NCBI RefSeq assembly: GCF_013201075.1 | Contig: NZ_CP053710.1 | Coordinates: 124,001-188,000 of the forward strand | DNA from: Lichenicola cladoniae | GTDB lineage: Bacteria; Pseudomonadota; Alphaproteobacteria; Acetobacterales; Acetobacteraceae | Reading direction: 5' to 3' | DNA: 64,000 bases | Shown here: positions 25,877-35,231 of the stretch, piece by piece | How the letters are laid out: every line of letters starts with the position of its first letter | Position numbering within the stretch: the first letter of the stretch is position 1 | Program-made: the position numbers and the translations under genes | The notes under the pieces: generated by a model | The model's input: the letters and a program-made list of their open reading frames with translations, nothing else | Told to the model about the DNA's origin: nothing | Databases searched by the model: none

Positions 25877-27418
25877 TCAGTGGTAGTAGCCGCGACCGCG
25901 GATGTTCTCGTGCAGCACGGGAGCGGTATCGGGGGCCGGATCCTCCTGGAATGCGCGGTCGAGGCCGTTGCGCAGGATTGAGGCGATCGAGCCGTAGCTG
26001 CGGGCACCGATACTGATGCCGCGTTGGCAGGCTGCCTCCAGGCGAGCGCTGCCATAGGTCTTGGCCAACTGTAGGATGCCGAGGCAGGCGCCGAAACCCT
26101 GCTCGGGATGCGGCTTGGCGCTCATGATCGTCTCGACCAGGGCGGTGGTGCCCGGACCGACCTCGGCAGCGAACACCTGGATCCGCGCCGGCGTCCAACT
26201 GGCGTAGCGGCGATGGGCGCTCGGCATGTGCTCAGGTGTTGTCGTGTGCCGCCGGCGCAGCGTCGACCGCAGATGCGCCGCGACCCGCTGGCCGGCGTGG
26301 AACACCTCGATCGTCGTATCGGTGATGCGGGCTTCGACCAGCTCGCGGATCAGACGCGACGGGACCGAGTAGAAGTGGCCGTGCAGTTCGACATGGTAGT
26401 CGGGTGCCACCCGGCAGCGCTTCCACTCGGCATAGGCGTAGGGCTCGGCTGGCAGCGGCATCAGCGCCGGCCGGTCGATGCTGTCGAAGAACTACCGCCG
26501 GCTGGCGCCAAGCTTGCGCATCAGTCGGGCATTCATGTCGCCCTGGACGGCGTGGATCGCCTCGTTAAGCTCGCCGAGCGACAGGAACCGCCGGTTGCGC
26601 AGCCGCGCCAGGATGAACCGCTCGACGATCAGCACCCCGGTTTCGACCTTGGCCTTGTCGCGCGGGTGGCGGACACGGGCTGGCAGCACCGCCGTGCCGT
26701 AATGCGCCGCCATCTCCTGGTAGGTGCGGTTGATCCCCGGCTCGTAGCGACAGGTGGCCGTGACGCCAGAGCGCAGGTTGTCGCAGACCAGGAGCTTCGG
26801 CACCCCGCCCAGGAACGTCAGCGCGTTGACGTGCGCGCCAATCCAATCCGCCAGTCCCTCGCTCCATCTGGCCTCGGCATACGTGTAATTCGACGCACCC
26901 AGCACCGCGACGAATATATGCGCCGGTCGCTCCTCCCCGGTCGCCCCATCGAACACCGGCACGGTGTCACCCGCGTAGTCGACGAACAGTCTCTCGCCGG
27001 CAACGTGCGTCTGTCGCATCGTGGCGCTGACACCGCGGCGCCAGCCGATGTAGAGCCCGCAGAAGCGGCTATAACCGTAGCCATCCGGATGCTCTGCTCT
27101 GTATTCTTCCCAGAGCAGCACCAGGGTCACACCCCGGCGGCGGAGCTCGGCATGGACATGGTTCCAGTTCGGCGCAGCCCGAATGAGGGCCGTATCGAAC
27201 CCGGCCGGCGTGAACAGCCGCCGCTCCAGTTCGGCATCGTCCATCTCCGTCGGCAACGGCCAAGTGATCCCGATCACCGCTGTCCGCCGCAGATACTCGC
27301 CCACCGTCGTCCGGCTGATCCCCACCGATTGGGCAATCATCCTCTCGCTCGCCCCACAGGCGTGCCGCAGCCGTAAAACCTCGCGAACCTTGCGCATCGA
27401 CACTCTCTCGGCTGGCAT
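25877..27418 (-). pseudogene. istA: istA with one in-frame TAG
   Basis: From ATG 27418 (MPAERVSMRKVREVLRLRHA; an ATG at 27430 is also possible) the frame contains the helix-turn-helix region, the catalytic segments LFVDYAGDTVPVFDGATGE, LLVCDNLRSGVTATCRYEPG and HPRDKAKVETGVLIVERFIL, then TAG at 26492-26494 after KLGASRR, and continues in frame (FFDSIDRPALMPLPAEPYAY) to HENIRGRGYYH. Only the C-terminal third is separated by the stop. Homologous to the intact istA at 10910. Confidence 0.87.
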
Positions 27419-27609
27419 CGCGTCCCCCACTCGTCATGGGAGCCACGCTACCGGGCATCAGATCGTCGACTTCAAAACCAGCCCCAATGGGGTGGCCGCA
27501 TTCGTTGGAATCAGTGGCCGCATTCAATCGGAATCACCGGCCGCTTTGCATCGGAATCCGCAGGTCCGTTCGCATGAACCGGACGCAGGGAGCACTTTCG
27601 TGTCCTGTC

Positions 27610-28195
27610 CCCGGACGGGCTGCACCGCGCATTGCTGCATCGGCTGCGGGCGGCAGGCGGCAGGCGGGATCGACTGGAGCCGCGCGTGCATCGACAGCGC
27701 GTCCCTCGCCGCCAAAAGGGGGGTGACAAGACGGGGCCGAACCCGACCGATCGAGGCAGGCTGGGCACGAAACGCCATCGTGTCACCGACCGGAATGGCA
27801 TCCCGCTCGCCTTCGTCCTGACCGGCGCCAATACCAACGACAGCATGCCGTTCGAGAAGTTGCTTGACTGGATCCCGCCGATCGGCGGCAAGACAGACCG
27901 CGCCTGGCATCGTCCCGACAAGCTCCACGCCGACAAGGCCTACGACCATCGGCGCTGCCCACAGGCCTGCCGCCGTCACGGCATCGCACCACGCATCGCA
28001 AGGCGGGGCATCGAGACCAGCCAGAAGCTCGGGCGGCACCGATGGGTCATCGAGCGAACCTTCGCCTGGATCAACCGCAACCGCCGCCTCGTCACGCGCT
28101 ATGAGCGCAGAAGCGACATCCACGACGCCTTCACCGCTCTCGCCTGCGCGCTTATCTGCTTCAACAAACTGCAGAGAAGGTTTTGAAAGGCGTTT
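27610..28195 (+). pseudogene. IS5-family (IS427-type) element, copy 3, 5'-truncated
   Basis: Corresponds to the last two thirds of the element. Contains the slippery run (A4G6) and then orfB: GGDKTGPNPTDRGRLGTKRH, GANTNDSMPFEKLLDWIPPI, RHRWVIERTFAWINRNRRLV, and the right end GGTTTTGAAAGGCG. Diverged from copies 1, 2 and 4 (for example DWIPPIGGK for DSILPIGGK). The 5' part with the start codon is absent. Confidence 0.82.
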
Positions 28196-28289
28196 TTAGT
28201 CTGATCGTCCGTCCCGGGCATCCTATCCCTCGATCCCATAGGAGAGGACCAGATCAGCGCGATCTCCGCACCTGAATGTCCGCAGCTTG

Positions 28290-31172
28290 CTAGATCATCG
28301 CGTCCCGGACAGACACGATGATCCGGTCACGGCCCTCGGCTTTGGCTTGATAGAGTGCTTTATCTGCGCGACCGACCAGCGACTTCCATTCGTCGCGTGC
28401 ATGCTCATGCGCCATGCCGATGCTGCAGGTTACCTTGATAACCTCGCCATCCACGTCAAACGGCTCGCCGCAGGTCGCGATGTTCAAAAGGTGGATTCGA
28501 TTGACCTCTGGGACCTGTTCAGCCTCGATCACGATCAGGATCTCCTCTCCACCGTAGCGGCCAGCATACTCACCCGGCTTCAACGCCAGCTTCAGGCGAC
28601 GCCCCATTTCCTTGAGGATTTCGTCACCGGCCAGGTGGCCATAGCGGTCGTTGATTCCTTTGAAGTGGTCAATGTCCAGCAAGCCTATCGCGACCTGGGA
28701 TGTTCGATCCGCCTGGGCGAGCGTCCTGACGAGCCTGGATTGTATCTCGCCCCGCGTCAGCAGCGTGGTCAGGCTGTCCGTCGCCTGGGCCTCACGGATT
28801 TCAGCTGTGCGCAGTTCGACCTCGCGCTTGAGTGCCTGCCTCTGCTGGACAAGAAGGCGGACCCTCAGCCGCAAGACGCCGTAGGCGGAACCTGCTCCGG
28901 CCAGGAAATAGAGGGCCAGCAGCGGCCACCAGAGCCACCACGGCTTCCTGATGCGCAGCAGGACGGATACGGGTGCCGAAACCTGATGCGCCAGCGGGTC
29001 GTAGGCAACGAGCTCGAACCGGTGATTTCCCGGGGGAACCGAAGGATACCGGGCGTAGCCGCTCGCGGTGTCAGCCCATCCTTTGTCGACACCATCAAGG
29101 CGATAACGAAAGCGGACGATACTGCCCGCGCGGAAGTTGAGCACGCCGAACTGGATGAAGAAGGCATCCCGCGTGTAGGGCACCGCCTGCTCGCGGAAAG
29201 CCGTTTCGCCAACGGTGACGGAAGTGATGACCGGCTTCAGGCTTTCCTTCATGAACAGCTGCATCGGATCGAGCAGGTGCGACAGTCCGTGGCTGGTAGC
29301 GATCCACATCGAGCCGTCGCTATCCTCCAGCAGGCCACCTTGGTCCAGATCATCCCAGATCAGGCCATCCGCAGTGGTGGCGGACGCCCAGCGCCGACCG
29401 TTGAAGACCGAAACTCCGTTGTCGGTCCCGGCCCACAGCCAGCCCCGGCTGTCGACCAGCAGCGAGACAATGCTGTTGGAAATAACGTCGGGTGGCTGGA
29501 ACCGGGTGCTCGACACGATCCTGTCGCTGTCCAGCTGCAGCCGGTAGAGCCCGCCGCCGGCCCCTGCGACCCAGACCACTCCCGCCGGTCCGGCCGTCAG
29601 CGTCAGCGGCTCGAAGTCGGCCTGCTGCCAATGTAGAGGAATAAAGATGATCGAGCCGTCGGCGTGGCGGTGCAATAAATCCTGGCCGCGAAGCACCCAG
29701 AGGCTGTCGTCGGGAGCGACAACCGCCGTCGTCACGGACCCCGACAGGCCGGCGATCGGCTGTGGCGCCGTCGGTGCGGGAGCGCTGTCGACGATGTAGA
29801 CGCCCTTCTCTGTGATGAACCAGAGCCGGGCCTTCGATCCATGCAGGATCTGGCTGACCTGCGGCAGCGGATATGTGCTGACCTGCCCGGTAGTGAGCGT
29901 GATGCAGGCGACGGCGGCCGACCCGACAGACCGCCAAAGGTGGCCGAACGCATCCAGCGCGATCGAGAATGCCGCCTTGTCGTAGTGCCGATGTGCCAGA
30001 GTCACCCCAGGCGGCCTGCCGATCGCGTCGATGCCGCCGTCAGAAGCAACCCAGAGCGGCCCGTTCGGCTGGCGAGCAATTTGCCAGAGCACGTCGTCGG
30101 CCAAGCCGTCGTGGTGGTCCAGGTTCTCCCACATGCCATAGCCAAGGGCTCGCATAAGCCCGCGTCCGAGTACGGCGAGCCATAGATCGCCCTGGCGGTC
30201 GAACATCAACGTCAGGATCGGCACCTGCGGCAGGCCGTTTTCGGTGGTGAGCGTCTTCCAGCCGGAGGGGCCGCGGATCATGAGGCCGGAAGAGGACTGG
30301 GTCAGCAGCTGACCGGACGGTGTCAGCGCCAACAGAAGGCTCTGTGGGTAGTTCGCGTAACGTCCGCCTTGGTCAGGCAGCAGCGACACGTCAACATGGC
30401 CCGTCCTGGGATCGATGTCTGCCAGGCGGGTGTCGGAGCGTGCCAGAACGTGACCGTCCTTCGTCAGCAGCAGTGCCACCCAGCTGTCGGCTGGCAAACC
30501 CTCGGCGGGACCGAAACAACGTGCCGAGGTTGTGCCGAATCCGCAGATCGACTCGTCCGATCGAACCACCCAGAGGGTTGAATCTCGGGCGGCGAGAGGG
30601 GACGGGTCTTGTAACGTAACCCCTGGCTGCCGGAGGAGCCCATCGGCGAACTCCACCAGGGGCCGTCCACTGCTGGTGTCGATCCGGACGCGATACAGTT
30701 TTCCTTTGCCGGCGAAAACAGCGCCGCCGTTCCAAGAGACTATTCCGCCCGCGCTGTCGCTAGGGATCGGCCCAACCCGTGAGATGGCGGCCTCAAAAGT
30801 CAGGGCGGTTGGCGGGGTGTGGGGTCCGATGGGTGCGGTTGAAACAAAGATGCTGTGCGGGTAGCGAACGATCAGCCGGCCGCGTGTATCAAATGTAAGG
30901 CCGCTGGCGATGCCGCCGTCCGGCAGCCCCTGTTTCGGACCGAAGTTGAAGAACCGCCGCCCGTCATAGACATAGAGCCCATGCTCGGTGCAGGCGAAGA
31001 CGTATCCAGACCGGTCCTGTTGCAGGCAAGAGAACCAGGAATTCGTAAGCCTAAGCCCTTCCGCCTTGCCATAGGACTGGAACGCAATCTGTTGGGCCGT
31101 TGCCCGACTGCCAGTGTAGCCCCAGAACAAAAGGCTAAGCAGGAAAACGAGGTTATACCTATAGCGGGCCAT
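28290..31172 (-). CDS. Membrane diguanylate cyclase with two-component-type propeller sensor
   Basis: 960 residues from ATG 31172 (MARYRYNLVFLLSLLFWGYT, signal or anchor helix). The long periplasmic part is built of repeated propeller units (FFNFGPKQGLPDGGIASGLT, DLWLAVLGRGLMRALGYG, GWLWAGTDNGVSVFNGRRWA), followed by a Y_Y_Y-type domain (RFRYRLDGVDKGWADTASGY). A membrane helix at about 744-768 (WWLWWPLLALYFLAGAGSAY) and a coiled coil lead to a GGDEF domain whose active site is GGEEI (about residue 874), consistent with c-di-GMP synthesis. No RxxD inhibitory site precedes it (LKPGEYAGRYGGEE). It probably turns a periplasmic signal into c-di-GMP, influencing surface attachment or cellulose. The start codon at 31196 is an alternative. 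No effector gene is adjacent. Confidence 0.88.
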   Translation of the reverse strand: MARYRYNLVFLLSLLFWGYTGSRATAQQIAFQSYGKAEGLRLTNSWFSCLQQDRSGYVFACTEHGLYVYDGRRFFNFGPKQGLPDGGIASGLTFDTRGRLIVRYPHSIFVSTAPIGPHTPPTALTFEAAISRVGPIPSDSAGGIVSWNGGAVFAGKGKLYRVRIDTSSGRPLVEFADGLLRQPGVTLQDPSPLAARDSTLWVVRSDESICGFGTTSARCFGPAEGLPADSWVALLLTKDGHVLARSDTRLADIDPRTGHVDVSLLPDQGGRYANYPQSLLLALTPSGQLLTQSSSGLMIRGPSGWKTLTTENGLPQVPILTLMFDRQGDLWLAVLGRGLMRALGYGMWENLDHHDGLADDVLWQIARQPNGPLWVASDGGIDAIGRPPGVTLAHRHYDKAAFSIALDAFGHLWRSVGSAAVACITLTTGQVSTYPLPQVSQILHGSKARLWFITEKGVYIVDSAPAPTAPQPIAGLSGSVTTAVVAPDDSLWVLRGQDLLHRHADGSIIFIPLHWQQADFEPLTLTAGPAGVVWVAGAGGGLYRLQLDSDRIVSSTRFQPPDVISNSIVSLLVDSRGWLWAGTDNGVSVFNGRRWASATTADGLIWDDLDQGGLLEDSDGSMWIATSHGLSHLLDPMQLFMKESLKPVITSVTVGETAFREQAVPYTRDAFFIQFGVLNFRAGSIVRFRYRLDGVDKGWADTASGYARYPSVPPGNHRFELVAYDPLAHQVSAPVSVLLRIRKPWWLWWPLLALYFLAGAGSAYGVLRLRVRLLVQQRQALKREVELRTAEIREAQATDSLTTLLTRGEIQSRLVRTLAQADRTSQVAIGLLDIDHFKGINDRYGHLAGDEILKEMGRRLKLALKPGEYAGRYGGEEILIVIEAEQVPEVNRIHLLNIATCGEPFDVDGEVIKVTCSIGMAHEHARDEWKSLVGRADKALYQAKAEGRDRIIVSVRDAMI

Positions 31173-31291
31173 ATGGAAACCAAGGACCATCCGCATCGAC
31201 AGTTTTCCACCCGGCGCTCAAATAGAAGACAATTCAACGGCGACGATCTCATTGGAAGAGCTAGAGTATCCACTGTATCAGCATTGAGAAA

Positions 31292-31321
31292 GCGCCTTCT
31301 CACCTTTCGGCGAGAAGGCGC
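31292..31321 (-). terminator. Rho-independent terminator candidate
   Basis: Perfect 10-bp stem GCGCCTTCTC / GAGAAGGCGC with a 10-base loop. On the minus strand it is followed by TTTCTC, a short T-rich stretch. It lies between the IFHHWP-repeat gene and the cyclase gene, so it would end the former's transcript. Confidence 0.65.
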
Positions 31322-31367
31322 AGTTCATACGACCGAGTTATGTTTGGTCCCGGGGTGCAATGAGGCT

Positions 31368-31712
31368 TCAGCCCCAGTGATGAAAGATCGACGAATCGAT
31401 ATCGGCGACTGTCACGGTCGCGTCCACGTTCGGCCAATGATGAAAGATCTTAGGATCTGCGTCCGCCACCGTTGTCGCCGCGTGAGGCCAGTGGTGGAAG
31501 ATCGCAGGATCAACGTCGGCGACAGTCGTGGTCGCGTGCACGTTCGGCCAATGATGGAAGATCTTAGGATCAATGTCGGCGAGACGGAAGGCCTGGTGTA
31601 GACTTGCCTCACGGCTTGTCGGAGGAACCGACGATCCGGAAAGCAGTAGCCCCCCAGCAATCGTCAGCGACGCGCTAAGTGCTTGAAAGAATAATACGGT
31701 TCTGGCGGTCAT
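31368..31712 (-). CDS. Exported small protein with four IFHHWP repeats
   Basis: 114 residues from ATG 31712, with AAGGA eight bases upstream. N-terminal hydrophobic segment VLFFQALSASLTIAGGLLLS suggests export or membrane anchoring. From residue 44 to the end the protein consists of four tandem units of 18-20 residues (44-63, 64-81, 82-101, 102-114), each L/V-A-D-x-D-P-x-IFHHWP followed by an Asn/Thr-rich spacer; the last unit ends IFHHWG. I know no family with this repeat. Paired His and Trp next to Asp could bind metal or haem, or the units could be excised as peptides; both are speculation. Separated from the downstream cyclase gene by a terminator. Confidence 0.7.
   Translation of the reverse strand: MTARTVLFFQALSASLTIAGGLLLSGSSVPPTSREASLHQAFRLADIDPKIFHHWPNVHATTTVADVDPAIFHHWPHAATTVADADPKIFHHWPNVDATVTVADIDSSIFHHWG
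31371..31583 (-). repeat. Four tandem coding repeats (about 60 bp each)
   Basis: DNA repeats of 54-60 bp encoding ADxDPxIFHHWP units. The strand-reversed core is recognisable as GGCCAATGATGGAAGATC or close variants at each unit. Third-position differences between units show that the peptide, not just the DNA, has been conserved. Confidence 0.8.
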
Positions 31713-31977
31713 AGTCCGAGTCCTTGTGCGGCTGCGGACCTGATGTCCGAGCCAAAGCAAGGTATAGACTATCGCGGGCCTGGATCGGTGGCGGCACGAT
31801 GTGCTACCGCGCCGAAAACCTCTGGGTAGTGGCTGTGGTGGCGAACGCCCAACGTTCATCGGGCACTTTACAGGCGGGTGACACGATCAATTCGTGCATA
31901 GATCAAGTAGCTTAAAGTTGTTTTAGGCGAACGCCAAAAAACACTGTCCGACGATCTTTCGTCCGGCAGGATCCTGA
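31713..31977. other. Intergenic between repeat-protein gene and DUF2382 relic
   Basis: No supported gene. The upstream promoter of the repeat-protein gene is expected around 31720-31800; no clear boxes were identified. Confidence 0.35.
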
Positions 31978-32404
31978 TTAGATGCCAAAACGCTTCGTTG
32001 TCGTTTCAGCAGCTGCGATCGTCGGGTCGACAACTTCAACTTCCTCACGACGCAGAGTGTCGTGAACCTTTTGGCGAACTCGTCTATATCCTTCTGCACC
32101 ACGACGTCCTGGACCACGTGGGCCGATTTCGCAACGAAAGCTTCCTCGCCAGTCTCTGCCACGCTTACCTCGCAGGCACCGAAAGTATCGGCGTCAAATT
32201 CGGCGTTCGCCGTCTCCGGGGTGCGGGAGCCGTGAAATATGCATTATAATGCGCATGGCGCTCCTCAAGATCGCGACGCTCGTGATGCCCTATAAATTTG
32301 TCCACATCGCCGGCATCAGCCCGAAGAAGGCCGCCATCAAGAATCGCGTCCAAGCCCTCGAGACCTTTGGCGGCTTTCGAACCGGCATTGTATGCGCTTA
32401 TCAA
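31978..32404 (-). pseudogene. DUF2382 (YsnF-type) stress protein, frameshifted
   Basis: Leftward fragments in changing frames: HHERRDLEERHAHYNAYF, then (shifted) NAEFDADTFGACEVSVAETG with GEEAFVAKSAHVVQDVVVQK, then (shifted again) KVHDTLRREEVEVVDPTIAA and TTTKRFGI before TAA. The sequence VxETGEEAxVxKxAxVVxxVVVxK is the C-terminal DUF2382 signature seen in the intact genes at 54198 and 58208. At least two frameshifts make it non-functional. Confidence 0.7.
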
Positions 32405-32686
32405 AAGCTCTCATCATGGTAACGCTGTTGCGAACCGCGGGGCGGGCAGGATTGAAGATGCGGTATTTATTCCGTCAAATAAACCATCTTCGGAAGGTGC
32501 TCAGTACATCCTTGGTTTCTGCGAGCGAAAACCGCTCACCGTTTGATTTCACTCACGCGTGATTGTGAACTTCTACTGGACATAATATCGTTCCTTTCGA
32601 ACTAGGAAGATCCTGCATCAGGCATTGTGAACTGATCAGGCCACGGCAAGAGGCGAGCCTGTGCCGCGATTGACCTTCATCCGACA
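32405..32686. other. Intergenic, nothing recognised
   Basis: AT-richer stretch without a supported gene between the DUF2382 relic and the helicase gene. Confidence 0.35.
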
Positions 32687-34621
32687 TCATCCGGATCGCT
32701 TTGTCGCTGCATAAGCCGATGGCGCCCGTTTGGTGTCTGTCGGTGTCCGGCTCGGTCGTCCGACCGGCGGCTTCCACTCTCCGCGCTGACGTGCCGTCCA
32801 GGCGTAGCGTGGGTCGTCGTCTAGCAGGTGCAGATGCTCCTGCAGCTGATTGCGCTCGAGCCAGCCGATCGCCGCTTCCAGCTCGGCCAGCGTCATCTGC
32901 GCCCGGTTCTTGTTGCCGGTCATGCGCTTCAGCACCGCGTTGTAGCGGTGGTAGAGCCCGGGACCCGCCGTGCCGCCCTTGAACCCCGCTCGCCCGGCCT
33001 CGTCCTCAACCGCCTGCGCCGCCACCATCTCCCCCAACCGGGCCCGCAGACGCCGCTCGGCCACCGACGGCGCTTCCAGCAGCTCCGCCTGCGCCGCCTC
33101 CTGCTCGGGACGCTTCAGGGCCAGCTCCGGTCCAGGCCGCAGTGTGTCGAAGCGCAGCGCCAGCGCATTGCTCTCCAGCGGCGTGATGCCGTCCCGGGAC
33201 GGCGGCAGCTGGTCGAGCAGCCACAAGGGCAGGGCGCTTTGCTTGCGCTTGGCCTTCGGCCGCGCCAGCGTGCCCTGCTCATACTCCATGCGTCGGCGGA
33301 ACAGCGCGAACAGCGGATCATCGGGGTGGAACACCAGCGCCTGCTGCGTCTCGTAGGCACCGGCATGTGGATCCACCCGGGTGGCGCGGGCCACCATCTG
33401 CTCCAGCCAGGCGCGCGACCGGATGTGGGTGAGTGCTGCCACCACCGCCACGTCCGGTGCATCCAGGCCTTCATAGGCCATGGCCACCGTTACCAGGATC
33501 GACGGATCCGGCCGGAGCCGGAAGCTGGCCAGGATCTGGTGCGCGCGCGGCGTGTCGGAGGTGGCCAGCTGCGCCGTCTCCTCAGCCTGGGCGACCGGGA
33601 TCCAGCGTCGGATCACGCCGAGATAGTGCTTGGCCGTGGTCTGGTCCGGCGCCACCACCAACAGCTTGCCAAGGCCACGCGCTGCGGCACCCGGCTCCAG
33701 GTCACGCTCCTGCCGCCGGCGGGCGCGCACGTCGCGGATGGCGATGAACGCCTCATGCAGCAGCGTTTCGGCAAAGCCGGTGCGCAAAGCCGTAAACAGG
33801 GCAGGGCGAGTGGTCTCGTCGGGATGCAGATTGGCCAGGCGGTGCGGCCCGATCTCGTTATCGTCCTCGTCGCGCCAGCGCGCTTCGCCATCCAGCGCGC
33901 CGAAGGTCACCGGCAGCACCGCGCGCTCGAGCAGCGCCTGGGCACGCGAGTAGCCGATGATCGCCCAGCCGGGTGCATCCAGCTCGATCTCGCGGGTGCG
34001 CGCCTTCACGCCCTTGCGGTAGGGCAGCCAAAGGATCGCCTTGCCGTCCGCCCGCTCCAGCGTACCTGACAGCAGCAGCCGGACGGCGGCACACTCCAGG
34101 AGTGGCAGGATCGCCTGTGACCAGGCACTGGCCTGCTCCTCGTCCGTGGCGGCTGCGTGGGCGGCGGCATCCGGATCGGTGTCGGCCAAAGCCGGCAGGT
34201 GATGCACCTCGTCGACCACGAGCAGGGTGCGATACCGGCGCATCTCGCGCAGGTGCAGGTCAGGGGCGGCGGCCACGCCCTGGTAGGTGGTGATGTAGCC
34301 GGCCAGTCCGCGGCTCGGATCAGCTGAGTTGTCGGCCGCCCGTACCGACAGGCCGTGGCCCAGGATGGTGCGCCAGACCGGATCGGTGAACGCCTCCTCG
34401 GCCTGCAGGCGCAGACTGTCGCGCGGCACTATCCAGCAGACGCGCTCGACGAGGCCCGCCTCGATCAGCCGGGCGGCGGCGATCACCGGCAGCAGCGATT
34501 TGCCGCCACCGGGTGTGACCGCGGCCAGGATGTCGGGGGCGGTGGTCTCGCCGGCCACCATCGCCGCAACCAGGTTGGCCAGACGCTGCTGGTGGGTGCG
34601 GAGCGGGCGGGGCAACGTCAT
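32687..34621 (-). CDS. SF2 DEAD/DEAH-type helicase
   Basis: 644 residues. Motif I (ILAAVTPGGGKSLLPVIAAA, residues about 32-51), motif Ia region IVPRDSLRLQAEEAF, motif II VVDEVHHLPA (DEVH), motif III LLLSGTLERADGKA, and in the second RecA-like domain VTVAMAYEGLDAPDVAVVAA followed by RSRAWLEQMVARATRVDPHA (motif VI-like, QxxARATR). The layout resembles type III restriction/Rad25-like ATPases, without an attached nuclease or methylase domain. The C-terminal 200 residues are helical and basic. It probably translocates on or unwinds DNA. It lies in a block of DNA-associated plasmid genes; its own start is ATG 34621, after a 123-bp gap from the HU gene. Confidence 0.85.
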   Translation of the reverse strand: MTLPRPLRTHQQRLANLVAAMVAGETTAPDILAAVTPGGGKSLLPVIAAARLIEAGLVERVCWIVPRDSLRLQAEEAFTDPVWRTILGHGLSVRAADNSADPSRGLAGYITTYQGVAAAPDLHLREMRRYRTLLVVDEVHHLPALADTDPDAAAHAAATDEEQASAWSQAILPLLECAAVRLLLSGTLERADGKAILWLPYRKGVKARTREIELDAPGWAIIGYSRAQALLERAVLPVTFGALDGEARWRDEDDNEIGPHRLANLHPDETTRPALFTALRTGFAETLLHEAFIAIRDVRARRRQERDLEPGAAARGLGKLLVVAPDQTTAKHYLGVIRRWIPVAQAEETAQLATSDTPRAHQILASFRLRPDPSILVTVAMAYEGLDAPDVAVVAALTHIRSRAWLEQMVARATRVDPHAGAYETQQALVFHPDDPLFALFRRRMEYEQGTLARPKAKRKQSALPLWLLDQLPPSRDGITPLESNALALRFDTLRPGPELALKRPEQEAAQAELLEAPSVAERRLRARLGEMVAAQAVEDEAGRAGFKGGTAGPGLYHRYNAVLKRMTGNKNRAQMTLAELEAAIGWLERNQLQEHLHLLDDDPRYAWTARQRGEWKPPVGRPSRTPTDTKRAPSAYAATKRSG

Positions 34622-34705
34622 CAGGGGAATCTTGAGTCACGCAGACTCTGCTGTCCAGCGTGACGATGTTGGTCCCCTTCGGGTTCAGATCGAGGACGCC
34701 GCCTG

Positions 34706-34726
34706 GCTCGCTGGATCGAGCCGGCG
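34706..34726 (-). terminator. Short hairpin after the HU gene
   Basis: GGCTCG/CGAGCC stem around a 6-base loop just downstream of the HU stop on the minus strand; no strong T run. It may weakly terminate or structure the transcript between HU and the helicase. Confidence 0.35.
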
Positions 34727-34744
34727 GCGGCCGGTGCAGAACGG

Positions 34745-35014
34745 CTAGACGGCCTTCTTGAGGTTCGGGCTGGCCTTGAAGCGGACGGTCTTGCCGGCCT
34801 TGACCTTGACCGGCTCGCCGGTGCGCGGGTTCAGCGCCTTGCGCGCCTTGGTCTTCCTGACGGTGAAGGTGCCGAACGAGGGCAGGGTGAAGCCGCCGTC
34901 CTTCTTCATTTCTGAGACAATGGCCGCGATCAGCTCGGCCGCCGCTAGATTGGCGGCAACGCCGGTGCAGCCGGTCGAATCCTGCAATGTCGCTGCAATG
35001 AAGGCCTTGCTCAT
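34745..35014 (-). CDS. HU/IHF-family DNA-binding protein
   Basis: 89 residues from ATG 35014 (MSKAFIAATLQDSTGCTGVA). The family signature is clear: helix-rich N-terminal half (AELIAAIVSEMKKDGGFTLP), FGTFTVRKTKARKALNPRTG (the G-F-G-x-F and arm region with the conserved NPRTG) and a basic tail VRFKASPNLKKAV. It bends DNA and would serve plasmid compaction, replication or conjugation. The upstream ATG at 35035 is less likely. Followed by the helicase gene in the same direction. Confidence 0.92.
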   Translation of the reverse strand: MSKAFIAATLQDSTGCTGVAANLAAAELIAAIVSEMKKDGGFTLPSFGTFTVRKTKARKALNPRTGEPVKVKAGKTVRFKASPNLKKAV

Positions 35015-35158
35015 CTGTTTGGTATCCTGATGCAAAAGACGCTGATAGATGCCCGGTCGGCATTGATCAAGTTACCAACCGTCAACTCAGCACTGCATCT
35101 TTCTATGGTGAAGTCGCTTAGACCTACAACATGTTTCGCTGGCGATGAACCAAAGAAA

Positions 35159-35187
35159 AAGGGGAATAGCGTAATGCCATTCCCCTT
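35159..35187 (-). terminator. Rho-independent terminator
   Basis: Perfect 9-bp inverted repeat AAGGGGAAT / ATTCCCCTT with an 11-base loop; on the minus strand it is followed by TTTTTCTTT (35152-35160). It terminates the AT-hook protein gene that ends at 35232. Confidence 0.85.
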
Positions 35188-35231
35188 GCTTACCTTCCCG
35201 GCACGTTACCGCCGGTTGTCGCTGTGCCCGG

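Larger units (their letters stand above)
24983..27562 (-). mobile_element. IS21-family element with 8-bp target duplication
   Basis: 2580 bp, TG...CA ends (TGCGGATTCCGATGAATGCG at left; complement TGCGGATTCCGATGCAAAGC at right) with GATTCCAATCGA-type repeats inside both ends. Perfect 8-bp duplication GGTCCGTT at 24975-24982 and 27563-27570. It entered just downstream of the Tn3 tnpA remnant. Both genes carry single TAG stops. Confidence 0.9.

Noticed and set aside
31371-31583. Tandem 60-bp repeats as a possible CRISPR array
   Set aside because: The repeats are contiguous, in frame and encode a conserved peptide; there are no spacers and no cas genes nearby.
32687-34621. Type III restriction enzyme Res subunit
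   Set aside because: The helicase motifs resemble this class, but no nuclease domain and no methylase gene are present, so a restriction system is not supported.
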